This document shows positions 1 to 11,905 of a stretch of 64,000 bases of DNA, piece by piece. How positions within the stretch are numbered: the stretch's first letter is position 1; each line of letters starts with the position of its first letter. This stretch comes from Gonatopus flavifemur (lineage: Eukaryota > Arthropoda > Insecta > Hymenoptera > Dryinidae). A model generated the notes under the pieces. That model saw nothing but the letters and a program-made list of their open reading frames with translations. It was not told the origin of the DNA and made no database searches. The position numbers and the translations under genes are program-made. The stretch is from the NCBI GenBank assembly GCA_018340375.1, contig JAFFJZ010000007.1, positions 248,001 through 312,000 of the forward strand. Reading direction: 5' to 3'.

Positions 1-236
1 CTCGGGATATAAATTCACCCCAATCTTGGGCTAACGCTGGTCCAAATTGAGGCCAAGTTCAAATGTGCCCGCACTAAGATTCATTATCTCCATTTTTTTT
101 CAACTATAACTGTATGGGAAAGCACAACAGGGCCAAGATTGAGCCAACATGGGCCCCATCGTCATTCCCCAATACTGGGTTAAAGAGGATGGACCCAGCC
201 CGGGCCCATTGTCATTATAGGCAATACACGCTTGGG
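1..236 (-). mobile_element. End of a GGGCCC-word DNA element (inverted relative to 25.3 kb)
   Basis: The segment is the reverse complement of the head of the element at 25.27-25.66 kb. It has the same phrases (CCCAATCTTGG, TGGGCCCCATCGTCATT, CCCAGCCCGGGCCC) in reverse order and ends at GGCAATACACGCTTGGG, the complement of the CCCAAGCGTGTATTGCC terminus seen at 25273. The other end lies outside the window. It lacks the second head copy present at 25.4 kb. Short ORFs here are by-products of the repeats and not genes. Confidence 0.7.
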
Positions 237-679
237 TATGAATACGGTGAAACTTTAAGAATTGAAAAAACGTTGGATTTGGCACTTGTACGTAAATGGT
301 GGGAACTTTGATAATTTTTCATAGATTTCCTTCCTTAAATCCATCTTTTGCTCCGCAAGAGGGCAAACTTTACGTTGAAAATTCAGTACGGGGTATATTT
401 CCACGTCTTCTATTTTTTCTCGCCAAAAAAGTAATTTTTTTATCTTCATTTTTGTCAAAAAACAGCATTTTTTCCAAATATTTGCAAAAATATTTACTTC
501 AGCAGCTAAGACGTTAGTCCTGTTAACAAATTTGTTTATGTCAACAAAAAAATGTAGTTGTGTCAATCATTTTTCTTGCTCTTTCAGCTAATTTATTTTG
601 TAGGCGCTATAGTAACAGATCTGCTAGTATGCTAGCAATACTTTTTTCTCCGTGTGGCGAGCCCCAAAGAAGAGTGATG

Positions 680-684
680 AACGT

Positions 685-715
<31 letters not shown>

Positions 716-720
716 ACAAT
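680..720. repeat. (GATGAT)/(GACGAC) microsatellite
   Basis: A run of ATG/GATGAT triplets passes into GACGAC triplets. It encodes poly-Asp in one frame, but no flanking coding sequence is recognisable, so it is read as a simple repeat. Confidence 0.7.
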
Positions 721-742
721 AACTCAGAGTCGTTTGAATATT

Positions 743-855
743 TAGTACAATGCGACCTTTCGATAAGAACGCTTACTCTTTTCCTCATTCGAACGATTCT
801 TGACTTGCGTTGGAAGAAGACAGTAAGCGTTCTTATTGAGAGGCCGCACTGTATG
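743..855. repeat. Short inverted-repeat MITE
   Basis: Arms of about 31 bp: ACAATGCGACC...AAGAACGCTTACT on the left and its imperfect complement AGTAAGCGTTCTTATT...CGCACTGT on the right, around a 50-bp spacer. No coding potential. Exact ends and target duplication are not resolved. Confidence 0.55.
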
Positions 856-859
856 TAAA

Positions 860-2524
860 ATAAACGGTGCTAATTTTCTTCCTGGTGACAAATTTGTCTC
901 TCTATATTTTGGAAACCAAGATAATTTTCAAAAGTTATAAACTATTTTGAGTATTTTTGTGGGGTTCCATTGACAACGCATTCAATAAGATATTGAAGAT
1001 ATGGTCGATTCAATTGATTTAATAGATGTTCATAAGAATCTACTGAATATTTCACGGCGGCGCATTCATTAAAAACCCCAATATGCCCGGAAAGTTCTCT
1101 CCTACTATATAATTATACTTTATGTAAGGAATTATGTGAAATACAACCTTTATTCAAACATCTTGTAGAATTCTCGACAAATTTTGTCGTACATTGTAAT
1201 TGAGGACCAAAATGATACAAAAGGCCAATATTGGAGATGGGAAGATATCGACTGAAAAAATCATTGATCCTCAATAATCATAACCAATCCAGTTCAATCA
1301 TAAACTCACTCTCCAATTATTGTACTTAATACATTTTTCGTAATATGAATGAGTCCTGAATATGAGGTCATGATGATTTAGTTGATATCATAATTCATGA
1401 GGTGGAATTCATAAAAAGATCCTAATGAGTCCTGACCGATTGCTTATGGAATTATTTTCTTGGGTATCTTTTTATTTACAAGAGGGAAATATTTGGAAAA
1501 TCCTAATTTTTGAATTCCTTTTCATTGAATCGTGATGAATGTAACGTGAATAATATTTATTTATCATCGTTTTCACAACGAATCTTCGTAACTTGTCAAC
1601 GCCACTTAGTCATCTCCACATCTAAAATACAGTAAATATAGAGCTGAGGTAAGGGTGGTGTTTGTATGAGAGTTACGCGGCAGTCAATTGTACTCCATTC
1701 AATATGATTTAGTGTTATATAAACACAGATCGATATTGGTATTATGGAATACATGGTCACGATTAAGGGAATGATATATTATGGCAGGTGTTAGCGTATA
1801 CGTTGCAGCGATAAACGATAAAGGTTTTCTAACAAATTCAAGAATTCAATATTGTCGGATGTAATTTATGACAAATTGCTCCATGCATGTATATATACAA
1901 GAATAGTCCCTCCATTCGTGATAGATTACACGGATTATTATTCGTCCCAGAATCTCTAGTTTGAAGTATCATGAATTATAAGAAATATGACATCTTTATA
2001 ACATTAATCCTCATAGAAATGCATAAATTATATATTGCATTCTTTTGGTGTATATATTTCGTGCTACATATCGTTTATCGAACTGAATTTGTGACAGAAT
2101 CCCTTCACTATAAAAGACATGTGACGGAAGTACCGTGACTCTGATTGGTTGTTTGTCATTCCTGTAGGAGATAATATATTCTTTCAGAACGCACGTTGGC
2201 GCCCTTTTTCCTTCTCCAACGAAATTGCGCTCTGTTATTATTGGTTTATTTAACTTTGAGGCAAGCAAGATATAAGACTGTGGAGGGGTGAAGGAAGAAA
2301 ATTGGTTGTTTTGGGAATTATCAGTCGTTATTCAGTTCACGTCAAGGATATAAGCGTGGAATTGATTTCAATGGAGCACAAAAGGCTATAGTGATTGGAA
2401 TGTACGGAAAAATAATAGTGAATAGGAGTTTAGTGAATATTTGTGGTGCATAATAGTGTTATATAGTGAGGTGAGGATAGTTACCATTTTCGGAACTAAA
2501 TTCATCCACAATTTTTGACATTAT
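860..2524. other. No gene recognised; AT-rich non-coding DNA
   Basis: No ORF resembles a known family and no repeat structure was recognised. Around 2320-2470 there is an arthropod initiator-like TCAGT and a later donor-like GAGGTGAGG, too weak to call a promoter or exon. Confidence 0.4.
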
Positions 2525-2798
2525 CCCACTGAGCATTTCCGTTAGAACCTTGCATTAACATTGCATCGATGTTGATGCGATGTTAAAAGTACCTGTTATG
2601 AGAATTACAACAGTAATATTACAACATCCAATTACAAGTAAATTGCAGCAATGTTACGTTGTCAGGTGATATTTCAACGATATTTTTGCAAGTTACTTTT
2701 GTAATATTGCATTTGTAAATTGAAAGACAAGTACTTTCAAAATCGCATCAATATCGCTGCAATGTTAATGGAAGGTTCTAACGGAAATGCTCAGTGGG
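2525..2798. mobile_element. 274-bp MITE with ATTGCA/TGCAATGTTA words, AT target duplication
   Basis: Terminal inverted repeats of about 70 bp start CCCACTGAGCATTTCC and end GGAAATGCTCAGTGGG. The element is flanked by AT on both sides (2523-2524 and 2799-2800), a 2-bp target duplication. The interior repeats variants of TGCAATGTTA, TGCATCGATGTTGATGCGA and TAATATTACAA. It has no ORF, so it depends on a transposase elsewhere. Termini and duplication match the other CCC-ended elements in this window. Confidence 0.8.
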
Positions 2799-2799
2799 A

Positions 2800-3229
2800 T
2801 ATGCTTCAAACAAACATTTGGATAGAAGCAATGCGTAATTTATTGTCGTAACGAATGAATGATTATTTCATACGAACTAGCTGTCACAGAACTCTTTGAG
2901 AACTTTTCAAGGATTTGCACAGATCATTTGTGCTATCTCGGTCTGATGTTGATCAAGAGCTGTCATTGGAAGAATATGATAAACTTTTTGTGTAATATGA
3001 ATATCGAAATGAGGATATATTTTCAATGTTCCATACAATTTTTGAATCATTTTCAATCAATTCCAAGGAATATTTATACGTTCTAAGTTTAAAAATATTG
3101 TAATAGTTTCATGTATGTTATGTAATGAAGGATTCTCCAGTATCAGGAATTCAGAGTTCTTCATGCAAATGCATAAATGAAGAAATAATCGAATAGATGA
3201 GTATACATGCACATTTGCATATGCATACA
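2800..3229. other. Non-coding, nothing recognised
   Basis: AT-rich sequence with small unrelated ORFs only. Confidence 0.35.
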
Positions 3230-3351
3230 GCGCTGGCCCAAAGAATTCTTCTCTCTCCAATCCACGTGAAACCAAAGACAGCGTATAGGCGGCGCTTTGT
3301 TTCACGCTGATTGAAAAAGGGAGAAGAATTTCTCGGGCTGGCCCTATATGC
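3230..3351. repeat. Hairpin MITE, family shared with 35.3 kb
   Basis: Arms of about 50 bp (GCGCTGGCCC...GAATTCTTCTC and GAGAAGAATTTCTCGGGCTGGCCC) flank a short GC-rich loop. The right arm contains CTTTGTTTCACGCTGATTGA, similar to CTTTGTTTCGTGTCAGTTGA in the hairpin at 35.34 kb, so the two are probably the same family. A TA dinucleotide run follows. Confidence 0.55.
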
Positions 3352-5742
3352 ATATATATATATATATATATCTTCCAGTCACCATTTCCCAGAAACAAAT
3401 TATGTTCAGCGAATGGATTCTAAACCTCATTGTGGTTCATGTCGATCTAATGAGAATTTCATTCCAGTTCACCAGTGTTTCACGACTGTGAATATTCATA
3501 TGAATCTGAATTTATTTTTATATCCTCTATTGAATTGGAATCTGTTATATATAATTGATACGAGTTTCACTTTCCATTCCAACTCATAAATTAGCTTAAC
3601 AATAAACACAAGGATAGGGGTGATATTGAAGTTATTAGAACAATCGTATTCGTGAAACACATACACGACAGTTGTTGTAATCGGTTCGGTAACAGCTCTA
3701 ATGAAACTTGTCTTTATATAATACGTTATTGCTGTTATTTCGGAACTGGTAATCCATGAGGATATTGGTGGGAGAAATATTCATGATAGTATACAGTCGG
3801 AGAAAAATATTTGAAGTTCATCAACAACAACATATTCAGAAATATGTTCGTTGGAACTGCAATAACATGTTACTAGTCACGTTGGGACGACTATACATTG
3901 TGGAAAATTTCTCTGTGGATTCACAAAAAAGTGTGGAAGTTTCTTTTAAAAACAATTTCTTTGGTGGATTCCCAAACAAATTATGCAGAAAACACTTTGT
4001 GGACAGTGAACACTGTTGCATGAGAAATCTTTCAAATATCCAGTGGAAATCTCTTAGACAAAGCAAATGAGTCACAGGAAAATTGTTTATCACGACTTTA
4101 CGAAAGACACATCACTAGTATTTAATGATAATACTTCGTGAGAACGTGTACAATTAATTGCAACGTGAGCATCTGACGTACTTCAAGCCGCGAATTTCCA
4201 ATGATTTTACCTACACTAAATTAGCATTGTTGTGCACAACATAATCACTAGCGTCCTGTATCATCATATTTCAACACACACTGTTTAATCGCGACGCTTG
4301 AGGAAGGAAAATCTTCCACACCTTGCCGCACACCGTGTCTCGTCACTGCAACGAGACATATGATCTCATTAGTGGAAATGTGGGAGGTCATCACCTTTTC
4401 CCACCCCGAATCATCGACGATCTATCGTTAGTTGGCGACAATTCTCTCAAGACGACATTACGTCTCTTCTTTGCCCCATATTTTCACATGGTCGCTCTCT
4501 CTCTATCTCGCTTTATGCCTTACACCGGTAGAGTCTCCTTGAACATCAGTTGCATTACGTTATTCGTATTCCCTCGTGAATACAATTCATTCGCTCTACA
4601 AGTCGCGAGTGATTTTCTGGATCTACATAGTTCCTAGATATTACTCAACCACGGTCGACTTCGATCTTCTTCAAACATCGCCTGGACCAGGACTTCGACT
4701 CATCTATTGCAACGATGCATCGCAATGCGTGTATGAATGCATGTGTGGATGAGTGAGAATTCTGGCCAGATTCTTTCTCGTCGACCTGATTAAAGGTAAA
4801 TCTATACTGTTCAAATCGTATTTCTCAATCCGAGAATATATTTCCCTGATTCCTTTTGTCATTTCTTTATTTGGTTAATTATACTGTATTGTTAAACTTA
4901 CTTTTCTCTTTGCATTTCTCATACTTGAAGCGAGACGGAATTTATCCCTCAACCATACAGTCCGCTTCTCTACCTTGCTCTCAAAGTTAAATCCTTTCAG
5001 TCAAGTTATCACTTTCTTTCTCCATTCGTTCACGCGGTTCAAATCAAGTTCAATTCAAGTTACAAATCTTGTCTTTGTCTTATGTCAGCATGGTAAAGGC
5101 CGAAATACACACATTGTAATTACAGGTCTCATTTTTCATTGTAATAGTAGAAAAAATAAAACACGTAAAATACGTATTTTTCTACGTCCTAAAATGTCAT
5201 GCGTACGTTGAATTGAATGGCTCAAGCGTGCTAATGAAATCTTTGGTTTGGATATAAGACGATCTTTATTTCACTCTGGAATAGTTATATCATCGATTCG
5301 GCGAATAAAAAGGGTTGATTATGTGAAATCATTGGCCTAGCATAAGGGCTAGCTCGTAGAGTGATCAACATGGGGCATTCCCCGCCATCAGAAATTATCG
5401 ATATGATAGCTGTTTGTGGAAGATAACAATGCTAAAGCAGCAACTCGTCGATATCGAGACTTGTACCCAAAGTCAGATACCAAGGTCAGATAAAACTGCG
5501 AAAAATCAATTCAATTTTATCCGTACCTATTTGTCCTGATTCGGTTTTTTGCCCTTTTTCGCCTGAATATATCCGACATTTTCAGCAAGGATTCAACCGA
5601 TTCTATTTGATCAATTCAATCTGATACTGACAAATTCTTTCCAACATGGAAATCACGTTACCATTAATTTTGTGAGAAGTTTCAGATCCGTTTCTGTGGA
5701 GGAATCAACTCACACAAAAATGTATATTTTGTAACGAGTCAT
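3352..5742. other. Non-coding; possible untranslated exon near 4.3-4.8 kb
   Basis: No coding family was recognised. The 4090-4800 part is less AT-rich and ends in GATTAAAG|GTAAAT, a good donor consensus, so a 5' untranslated exon is possible but unsupported by any acceptor or coding signal. The ORF at 4323-4637 has no recognisable domain. Confidence 0.3.
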
Positions 5743-5802
5743 CATGAAGTAATCAGTCTTATGACTGGTTTGATGAAATCCTCCAACCCTGTCTATTATC
5801 TG

Positions 5803-6240
5803 CTAACCGCCTATTTCTGCATATCTACGACAACCCTTATCTTGTATAATTTGCCTAATATAACATAATCTCGGTCTACCTCTTCGAGTTTTACCATTCA
5901 TTTTTCCTTCCAATATTGTTTTCAATAAGCTATCATGCCTTAATGTGTGTCTTATTAGATTACTTCTTCTTTTCACGACCTGTCTCACAAGACTTTTTTT
6001 TTCATTCACCTCCTCAAGTACTTCTTCATTTTTCACTCTCCCTATCCACTTTGCTCTGAGCATCCTTCTATAACACCACATTTCAAAAGCTTCAAATCTT
6101 CGTTGGTCCGTTTTTCCAATTGTCCAAGTTTCGCAACCATATAATGCTGTGCTCCAAACGTAACTCTTCAACAATTTCTTTCTTACTGCTAAGCTAATAT
6201 TCTTTGAGCATAGTAACTGTTTTTATTTGATGGGAAGCCT
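5803..6240 (-). pseudogene. RTE reverse transcriptase C-terminus (copy B, 3' part)
   Basis: Translation gives the typical C-terminal region of RTE-like polymerases: SYVWSTALYGCETWT, then RRFEAFEMWCYRRMLR and SNLIRHTLRHDSLLKTILEG, close to the corresponding part of the 18.5-kb copy. The coding sequence is broken by the 3055-bp insertion at 6241, immediately upstream of the YGCETW region. Confidence 0.85.
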
Positions 6241-9200
6241 CCCATGTGGGAATGTACACACGGGCCGCTACTGGCACGGTACTGTTGCCAGAGTTGCCAG
6301 TACTGCCAAATCCAACCTTGCCCTTATGGGGCCAGTGGTTTGGACGGTACTGGCAAGGAGTCGGAATGATAACATCATTTTACATAAGGGCCAGTAAAAC
6401 ATTTACCACCACGTCGGTAACAATATTTGGTGTGTGCCTACTATCGTGGAACTCTGGCATGGCAACAGAACCAATTGTTCTACCAAACCTGGATGAGAAG
6501 TGGTAAAGAGTCAAAATAATACATCCTATGTAGGAATTCAGACCCGACCCAGTACTGGCACGGTGCTGGTGATTAGAGATCCCCGGAGTTATATTTCAAG
6601 TAAAAAAAAAAAAGAAATACACTGAATTTGAACTTTCAAAACTTTCTGAATCTATTTGTCTCATCACCGTTGTCCGAGAAAAACGCTTTGGAAGTGGTTT
6701 CATGAAAATTCACTGGGCAAGGATTGAACCCGGGACCTGCGAGTGAGAAACAAAGTCTCTAACACATCAGCTAATCTCCGAGTTGACAACGGACCACTTA
6801 AATTCCCATTTATTGCACCAATTCCCTTGAAGTCACGCAATTTACCATAGACTCCGTAGTGGAACAAGATTCTACCAATACTGGTTCATTGTTCTCTATC
6901 GAACGTATTGAATGATCATACCAACTCTGTCTTGATACTGGCGCGACTCCGGCTCACTACAAAAATCAAGTTGCCAAGATCGTGATTTTAATGTCAATCG
7001 ATTATCGATTCCGTAGTCAACCAGAGTCCCACCAATACTGGTACCATGTCGTCTATCGAACATATTGAATCATAATACCAACTCTGGCTCAATACTGGCG
7101 CGACTCCGGCTGACCACAACAGCCGAGTTGCCAAGATCATAATTGCAACATCAATCGACTATCGATTTTGTAGTTAGCCAGAGTCATATCATCACTGGCA
7201 TATTGCCGTCTGTTGTACATATGGAATGATAATACCGACTCTGGCTGAATACTGGCGCGGTACCGTTTCTCGACATCCTGGGTATTGTCCAGACAGTATT
7301 CATTCGATACTGACCCTATACCGTCTGTCCACGCGACCCACTACCGTCTGAAATTTTGCGAATGTTCGGCGACAGTTGTAAAACGGTAATGATTCTGAAC
7401 AGGCACAGTTGTTTTTGCCGAACTTTGGCAAATACAACCTCGCCAGTACCACGCCATTTGTCATAATGAATTGACATAATCGGGAGTGATTTTGGAACAT
7501 TGTTTACCGTGTGGATTATTTGCACATTCTATGCGTGATCACATGCTTAGATTGCTTGAAACAAGCTTGCACAAGCTTGGAATGTTTGAAAAGTGCTTGT
7601 GCTATTTGAGTACAATCGGTATCTGTATCGGTATCGGTTCAATAGTGAATTACTGGTTGAAAACACTTACTGACAATCATTCCTTTTCAAAATAGTTTCC
7701 CAAATAGCACAAGAATTGTAAAAGAGTTCTTCATAAATATATTGTATTCATTATTATCTCCTTAAAAACTCCTGTACTTTTTGCGTTCTTATTGAAAATT
7801 TCAAGCAGAAAACTATTGGGGATCTGGTAGGGTTGTAAGTAGTTTGAATGGTGTAAAAATACCATAAATGCTGATCATATCATATACTAACCTTGGTTAC
7901 TTTCTTCATTGTCAGAATCTGTATCATCGACTGAAACTTTTTGGAGTTCACGATATTTTTTCACTCTATTATAAGACATATTTGGGAATTCAAATCGACG
8001 ATTTTACGTAGAACTACACTCTAAGAACACCCAAACCTCTGTGTGTGTCTGATAAATGTACGAGAAAATTTGAATACGTCCAACGAGCGTGCATGGAGAT
8101 TGCTGGCTCTTAGAATATACACATATGTACAAACAACCAGACATTGGTTTACATTACTCGCGTGAACTCTGTTCATTATAATAATATTATTGGCAGAATA
8201 TTGAAATAGCGGAGATTGGGTGTTGTAGTGAGCCAAAGCTATGCCAGAACAGAGCCGAGTTGGAGGGAGTACGATATGTTAGGTCGAAAGCAATGTGCCT
8301 GAACTAATGGGGGACTGACTGGCTTTGGACTCGGTTATCAACTTTCGTCAAAAGAAATCCCCGAATAAACATGCATCTGGTGGTTCACCAAAGCTGCGCC
8401 ATTAGGTAGCAAGAATGACCTGATTCATTTACCATATTAGGTGGGCGAAGAAGTGGCTATAGTGATTCAGTTGATTACAAATTTCGTAGCCAATCAGTGC
8501 CATACCAATACTGGCATATGGTCGGCTATCAAATATATGAAATGGTAATCCCAACTCTGGCTCAGTACTGGCGCCGCTTTGGTTTACCATAACAGCCGGA
8601 TTTCCATAGACATAATTTTAACGTAGTTCGACTACCGATTTTGTAGTTAGCCATTGCCCTACCGATCCTGGCACTCGATCGCCTATTGGATATATTGAAT
8701 GGTTGTCCCAACTCTGGCTCAGTACTGGTGAAGCTTCGGCTCACCCTAATAGCCTGATCCCCATCGCTACGGTTTTAACGACAATACAACATCGATTTCG
8801 TAGTCAGCCAGTGCCATATTGATACTGGCATATAGTCGTCTATCAAATCTATGAAATGGTAATCCCAACTCTGGGGCAGCACTGGCGCCGCTTTGGTTTA
8901 CCATAACAGCCGGATTTCCATAGATATATTTTACATTTCCATAGATACATAATTTTAACGTAGTTCGCCTACCGATTTTGTAGTTAGCCATTGCCCTACC
9001 GATCCTGGCACTCGATCGCCTATTGAATATATTGAATGATCATCCCAACTCTGGCACAGTACTGGCGCGGCTCCGTTACACTACAATCCGTGTATTTTCC
9101 GGCCAGTATTGATTCATTACTGGCCCAACACTGTCTGTCCACGCCAACCAATACCGTCTCAACTCCGTCGAACATGTACAGCCAGTTGAAAAACAGTAAT

Positions 9201-9295
9201 GGGCCTGAACGGGAACAGTTGTTTTTGCAGAAGTCTGGCAAATACAACCTTTCCAGTACTGGGCGATTTGTCAACTCCGGCAATTTCCACATGGG
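6241..9295. mobile_element. 3055-bp non-autonomous element of CCAGTACTGG-type repeats, CT target duplication
   Basis: It is inserted in RTE copy B. Comparison with copy A (AAGCCTGTTT) shows that CT is present once in the empty site and on both sides here (6239-6240, 9296-9297). Termini are CCCATGTGG and CCACATGGG. The interior is a degenerate tandem array of units of roughly 150-165 bp and their doubles, for example ACTGGCGCGACTCCGGCTCA and CCAACTCTGGCTCAGTACTG near 6.9, 7.1, 8.55, 8.7, 8.9 and 9.05 kb. No ORF resembles a transposase, so it is probably mobilised in trans. A tRNA-like segment sits at 6712-6784. Confidence 0.85.
6712..6784 (-). repeat. tRNA-like (SINE-head-like) sequence
   Basis: On the minus strand an A-box-like TTAGCTGATGTGTTAGAG is followed 27 bp later by a B box in CCCGGGTTCAATCC. 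The anticodon arm does not pair cleanly. It is therefore a degenerate tRNA-derived sequence, possibly from a SINE, and not a functional tRNA gene. The CTC in the loop region suggests tRNA-Glu ancestry, with low confidence. Confidence 0.45.
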
Positions 9296-9428
9296 CTGTT
9301 TTCCTTGTGCTATTCTTGCTCTTATATCTCTTTCGCTTTTACCGTTTTCTGTAATTATGCTTCCTAGATATTTGAATTCTTTCACTTGCTGAATTGCTTC
9401 TGCATCTATTTTGATTTTCGTTCTTCTT
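9296..9428 (-). pseudogene. RTE copy B, middle fragment
   Basis: The minus strand encodes VKEFKYLGSIITENGKSERD and IRARIAQGKQ, identical in order to copy A. It lies between the two nested insertions and joins 6240 on one side and 9680 on the other in the original element. Confidence 0.85.
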
Positions 9429-9679
9429 CACGGAAAAAAGAAAACAGCAATGGTTACTGTGAATCGCAGTAATTCATTGAAAAATAATGAAAAATCAAAT
9501 TCACGCCGCTCATCACTGCGTCTCCCAGTAACCGTTAATGTCCAAGCAGCATTGACGAATTCAACTGCAGTACACATCACTGTGATCACGCTAACCTCCA
9601 TCATCCAAGCGTGTTTTCATTTGTTCTTCAACTGGTTGCTGTTATGGACAGTAACCAGTGCTGTTCTCTTCTTTCCGTG
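9429..9679. mobile_element. 251-bp MITE with CACGG termini, TT target duplication
   Basis: It is inserted in RTE copy B. TIRs of about 31 bp run CACGGAAAAAAGAAAACAGC on the left and GCTGTTCTCTTCTTTCCGTG on the right. The flanks are TT on both sides, against a single dinucleotide in copy A (TTCTTCTAGCTG). The interior repeats CAGTAAC/GTTACTG words and CACTGTGATCACG. CAC-type termini with a 2-bp duplication fit a CACTA-like MITE. No coding capacity. Confidence 0.85.
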
Positions 9680-10664
9680 TTGATGTTCTCGCTGTTGTAC
9701 AAATCTTGAATTTTGTTTTGTCCTTATTTATATCCATACAATAGTTTTCTAGTAATATTGTTCTCATAGCGTTGAGAATATTTTCTAACTCAGCACCACT
9801 CGTAGCTAATATAGCTATGTCATCCGCAAATCTCAACATGCTTACATTTTCTCCCTAAATCTGTGATTTCAATTGCATTTGCTCCTTCATTTCGTTCATT
9901 GCTTCTTCTATATACAAATTGAAAATCAATGGTGATAGTGAGCATGCTTGTCTCACCCCTCTTTTGATTTGTGCTTCTCTTTTGTGACCGTCTATTTCTA
10001 TTATTGCGGTTCGATTCTTATATAATTCATAAATTATTCTCCTATCCTTGAAATTAATTCCTACCTTTTTCAAAATTGTGAACATTTTTTCCCAATCAAC
10101 ATTATCGAATGCTTTTTGTATATCTACCAAACCTATATACACAGACTTTTCCAACTCTAGACTTTTATCTACTACTGTTCTGAGTGCTAATATTGCTTCC
10201 CGCGTTCCTCTATTTCTCCTAAAACCGAACTGATCTTCGGCTAATCTACTCTCTATTTGATTCTCTATTCTCCTGTATGAAATTTTTGTCAGTATTTTTG
10301 AGGCATGTGAAGTTAAACTAATCGTTCTGTAGTTCTCACATCTGTCTGCTCCTTGTTTTTTCGAAATGGCAACAATTTTATTCTTTTGGAGATCTTTCGG
10401 TACTTCTCCATTCTCGTACATATCTCTGAGTAATTTAAACAGTGCGTCACGAGTTCTTTGACTCGACGCTTCGATAAGGTCCGCACTTATGCCATCTATT
10501 CCTGGCGCTTTATTATTTTTCAATTCTTTTGAAGCCCTGTCGAATTCTGATCTCAAAATCGAATCTCCCAATTCTTCATCGACATCTTCCTCCCTCTCTA
10601 AAAATCCTATATCATCGCTTCCTCCATACAGATATTCTAAATGATTGATCCATTGTTCTATTTT
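9680..10664 (-). pseudogene. RTE reverse transcriptase core (copy B)
   Basis: The minus strand carries the main RT blocks: KNNKAPGIDGISADLIEAS, YRTISLTSHASKILTKI, EDQFGFRRNRGTREAI, IGLVDIQKAFDNVDWEK, RGVRQACSLSPLIFNLYIEE and, after one stop near 9855, LRFADDIAILATS with the catalytic FADD. RQGCS of copy A is RQACS here. It is 5'-truncated near 10664, so the endonuclease domain is missing and the copy is dead. Confidence 0.85.
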
Positions 10665-11213
10665 TTATATATTTTTTTTTCTTATTGTGACGAGTACCAG
10701 TCATTCAATAAACTTTTTTTCCAACATGTTTGTTGCCTAATATACGCTTATAGTTTCAGTTTCTCATATAAGAACAAAAGCCATCAATTACATTTACCGT
10801 TCCAATATGATCCATTCAATAAAACTTACCAATACCCACGTTATCGATATAAAAGCTGGTAGCACCAGGTCTCTGCTGGTTGTATCCACGACATCTAGTT
10901 AGTAGGGTTGATAGGGACAGAGAGCGATTCCCCAGCAAACACAACACCGGGAGTGTTCTGTGGAAATCATAGCAAATAGATTGTCAATGCAGCGAGCGTA
11001 TTGGGAATTTAAATCGGGTCAGCTCCTATAGGAGATTGCGGCTGACTTACCTTTCGTTGCGGCATATTGCTTTATTGAATGATGGCTCGACTACGGTCAG
11101 TTGACGGCAAATAATGATTACTGGGTTATGGAAACTTAAACCTGCAAACAATCGTTACTGGCGTTTTTATAGATCGCTGATAGCCCTGTGATGTCGCAGT
11201 GTCTTTGCTAGTT
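10665..11213. other. Non-coding, nothing recognised
   Basis: Poly-T and AT-rich sequence with no recognised repeat or domain. Confidence 0.35.
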
Positions 11214-11644
11214 CCCGGGAAAAAAAATTCCATATATGGACCCATATATGGATTCATATATGCATCCACATATGAGCATATATGGATTTTGGCCATATAT
11301 ATTCATATATGGTCATATATGAAAGTGGGGAATCTATCAGCATTGATCTCACTTCTCTCTCCTTTGGTTTTTCATCACATTCCATGTAAAATTGTGACAT
11401 TTTTTTTGTCCATATATGGATGTATATGATAATGTATGATTGAATATGATCACGTATGGCCATATACAGTCTCATTCATACATGATCATATATGGCCAAA
11501 ATCCATATATGCTCATATATGATCTCTTATATGTTTTTATATGTTCATATGAATTTCGTATATGTTCATATATGATTCATATATGATTCATATATGATTC
11601 ATATGCGCTCATATACGACCATATATGAATTATTGTTTCCCGGG
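11214..11644. mobile_element. 431-bp element saturated with CATATATG words, TT target duplication
   Basis: Termini are CCCGGGAAA and TTTCCCGGG, flanked by TT on both sides (11212-11213, 11645-11646). The subterminal and internal sequence repeats CATATATG and variants (CATATATGG, CATATATGATTCA, CATATGCGCTCATATACGAC) more than 15 times, with a 100-bp non-word spacer near 11320-11410. No ORF of known type. The architecture matches the other CCC-ended word elements. Confidence 0.8.
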
Positions 11645-11905
11645 TTATCAATTCTCATGGTTGAATACCACAAAACAAATCTGTTTTAGAAGTATCACAT
11701 CTCTGCTCCCACTTTTCTCGAATGTGACCGACCCAACACACTCCGTTAAAACAATCTAACGGTGACAAACAGCGTTGTTACCCCAGTGATGTGATCTGTT
11801 TGTTACAGGCAATTTTCTAATTGGTAGTAATTCCCTACTCACTGAATTTAACTACCAAATCGCCAATGAAAAATCGTCATATTTCTGCCGCATTTATGTT
11901 ACGTA
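11645..11905. other. Non-coding spacer between two transposons
   Basis: Nothing recognised apart from loose repeats of AACAAATCTGTT-like sequence. Confidence 0.3.

Larger units (their letters stand above)
5743..10664 (-). mobile_element. RTE-type non-LTR retrotransposon copy B, 5'-truncated, split by two insertions
   Basis: Three segments (5743-6240, 9296-9428, 9680-10664) align in order and orientation with the fuller copy at 18.48-21.48 kb. The element reads on the minus strand, with the 3' end at 5743 finishing in TGATGAC after the shared CAGTC.TAAGACTGATTACTTC end. About 1.6 kb of retrotransposon remains after removing the insertions. The 5' end lies within the linker upstream of the reverse transcriptase, as is usual for incomplete reverse transcription. 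The nearby TGTAACGAGT (5729) and TGTGACGAGT (10678) could be a target duplication, but the junction is not exact. Confidence 0.85.

Noticed and set aside
652..858. Poly-Asp ORF
   Set aside because: Microsatellite translation followed by a MITE; no conserved domain.
2325..2470. Arthropod promoter (TCAGT initiator) with short leader exon
   Set aside because: TCAGT occurs often by chance, and there is no TATA box, clear downstream element or linked coding exon.
4323..4795. Possible 5' untranslated exon of the Wnt-like gene
   Set aside because: Only a donor-like AAAG|GTAAAT and milder AT content. 19 kb from the Wnt-like exon, with no promoter or transcript evidence.
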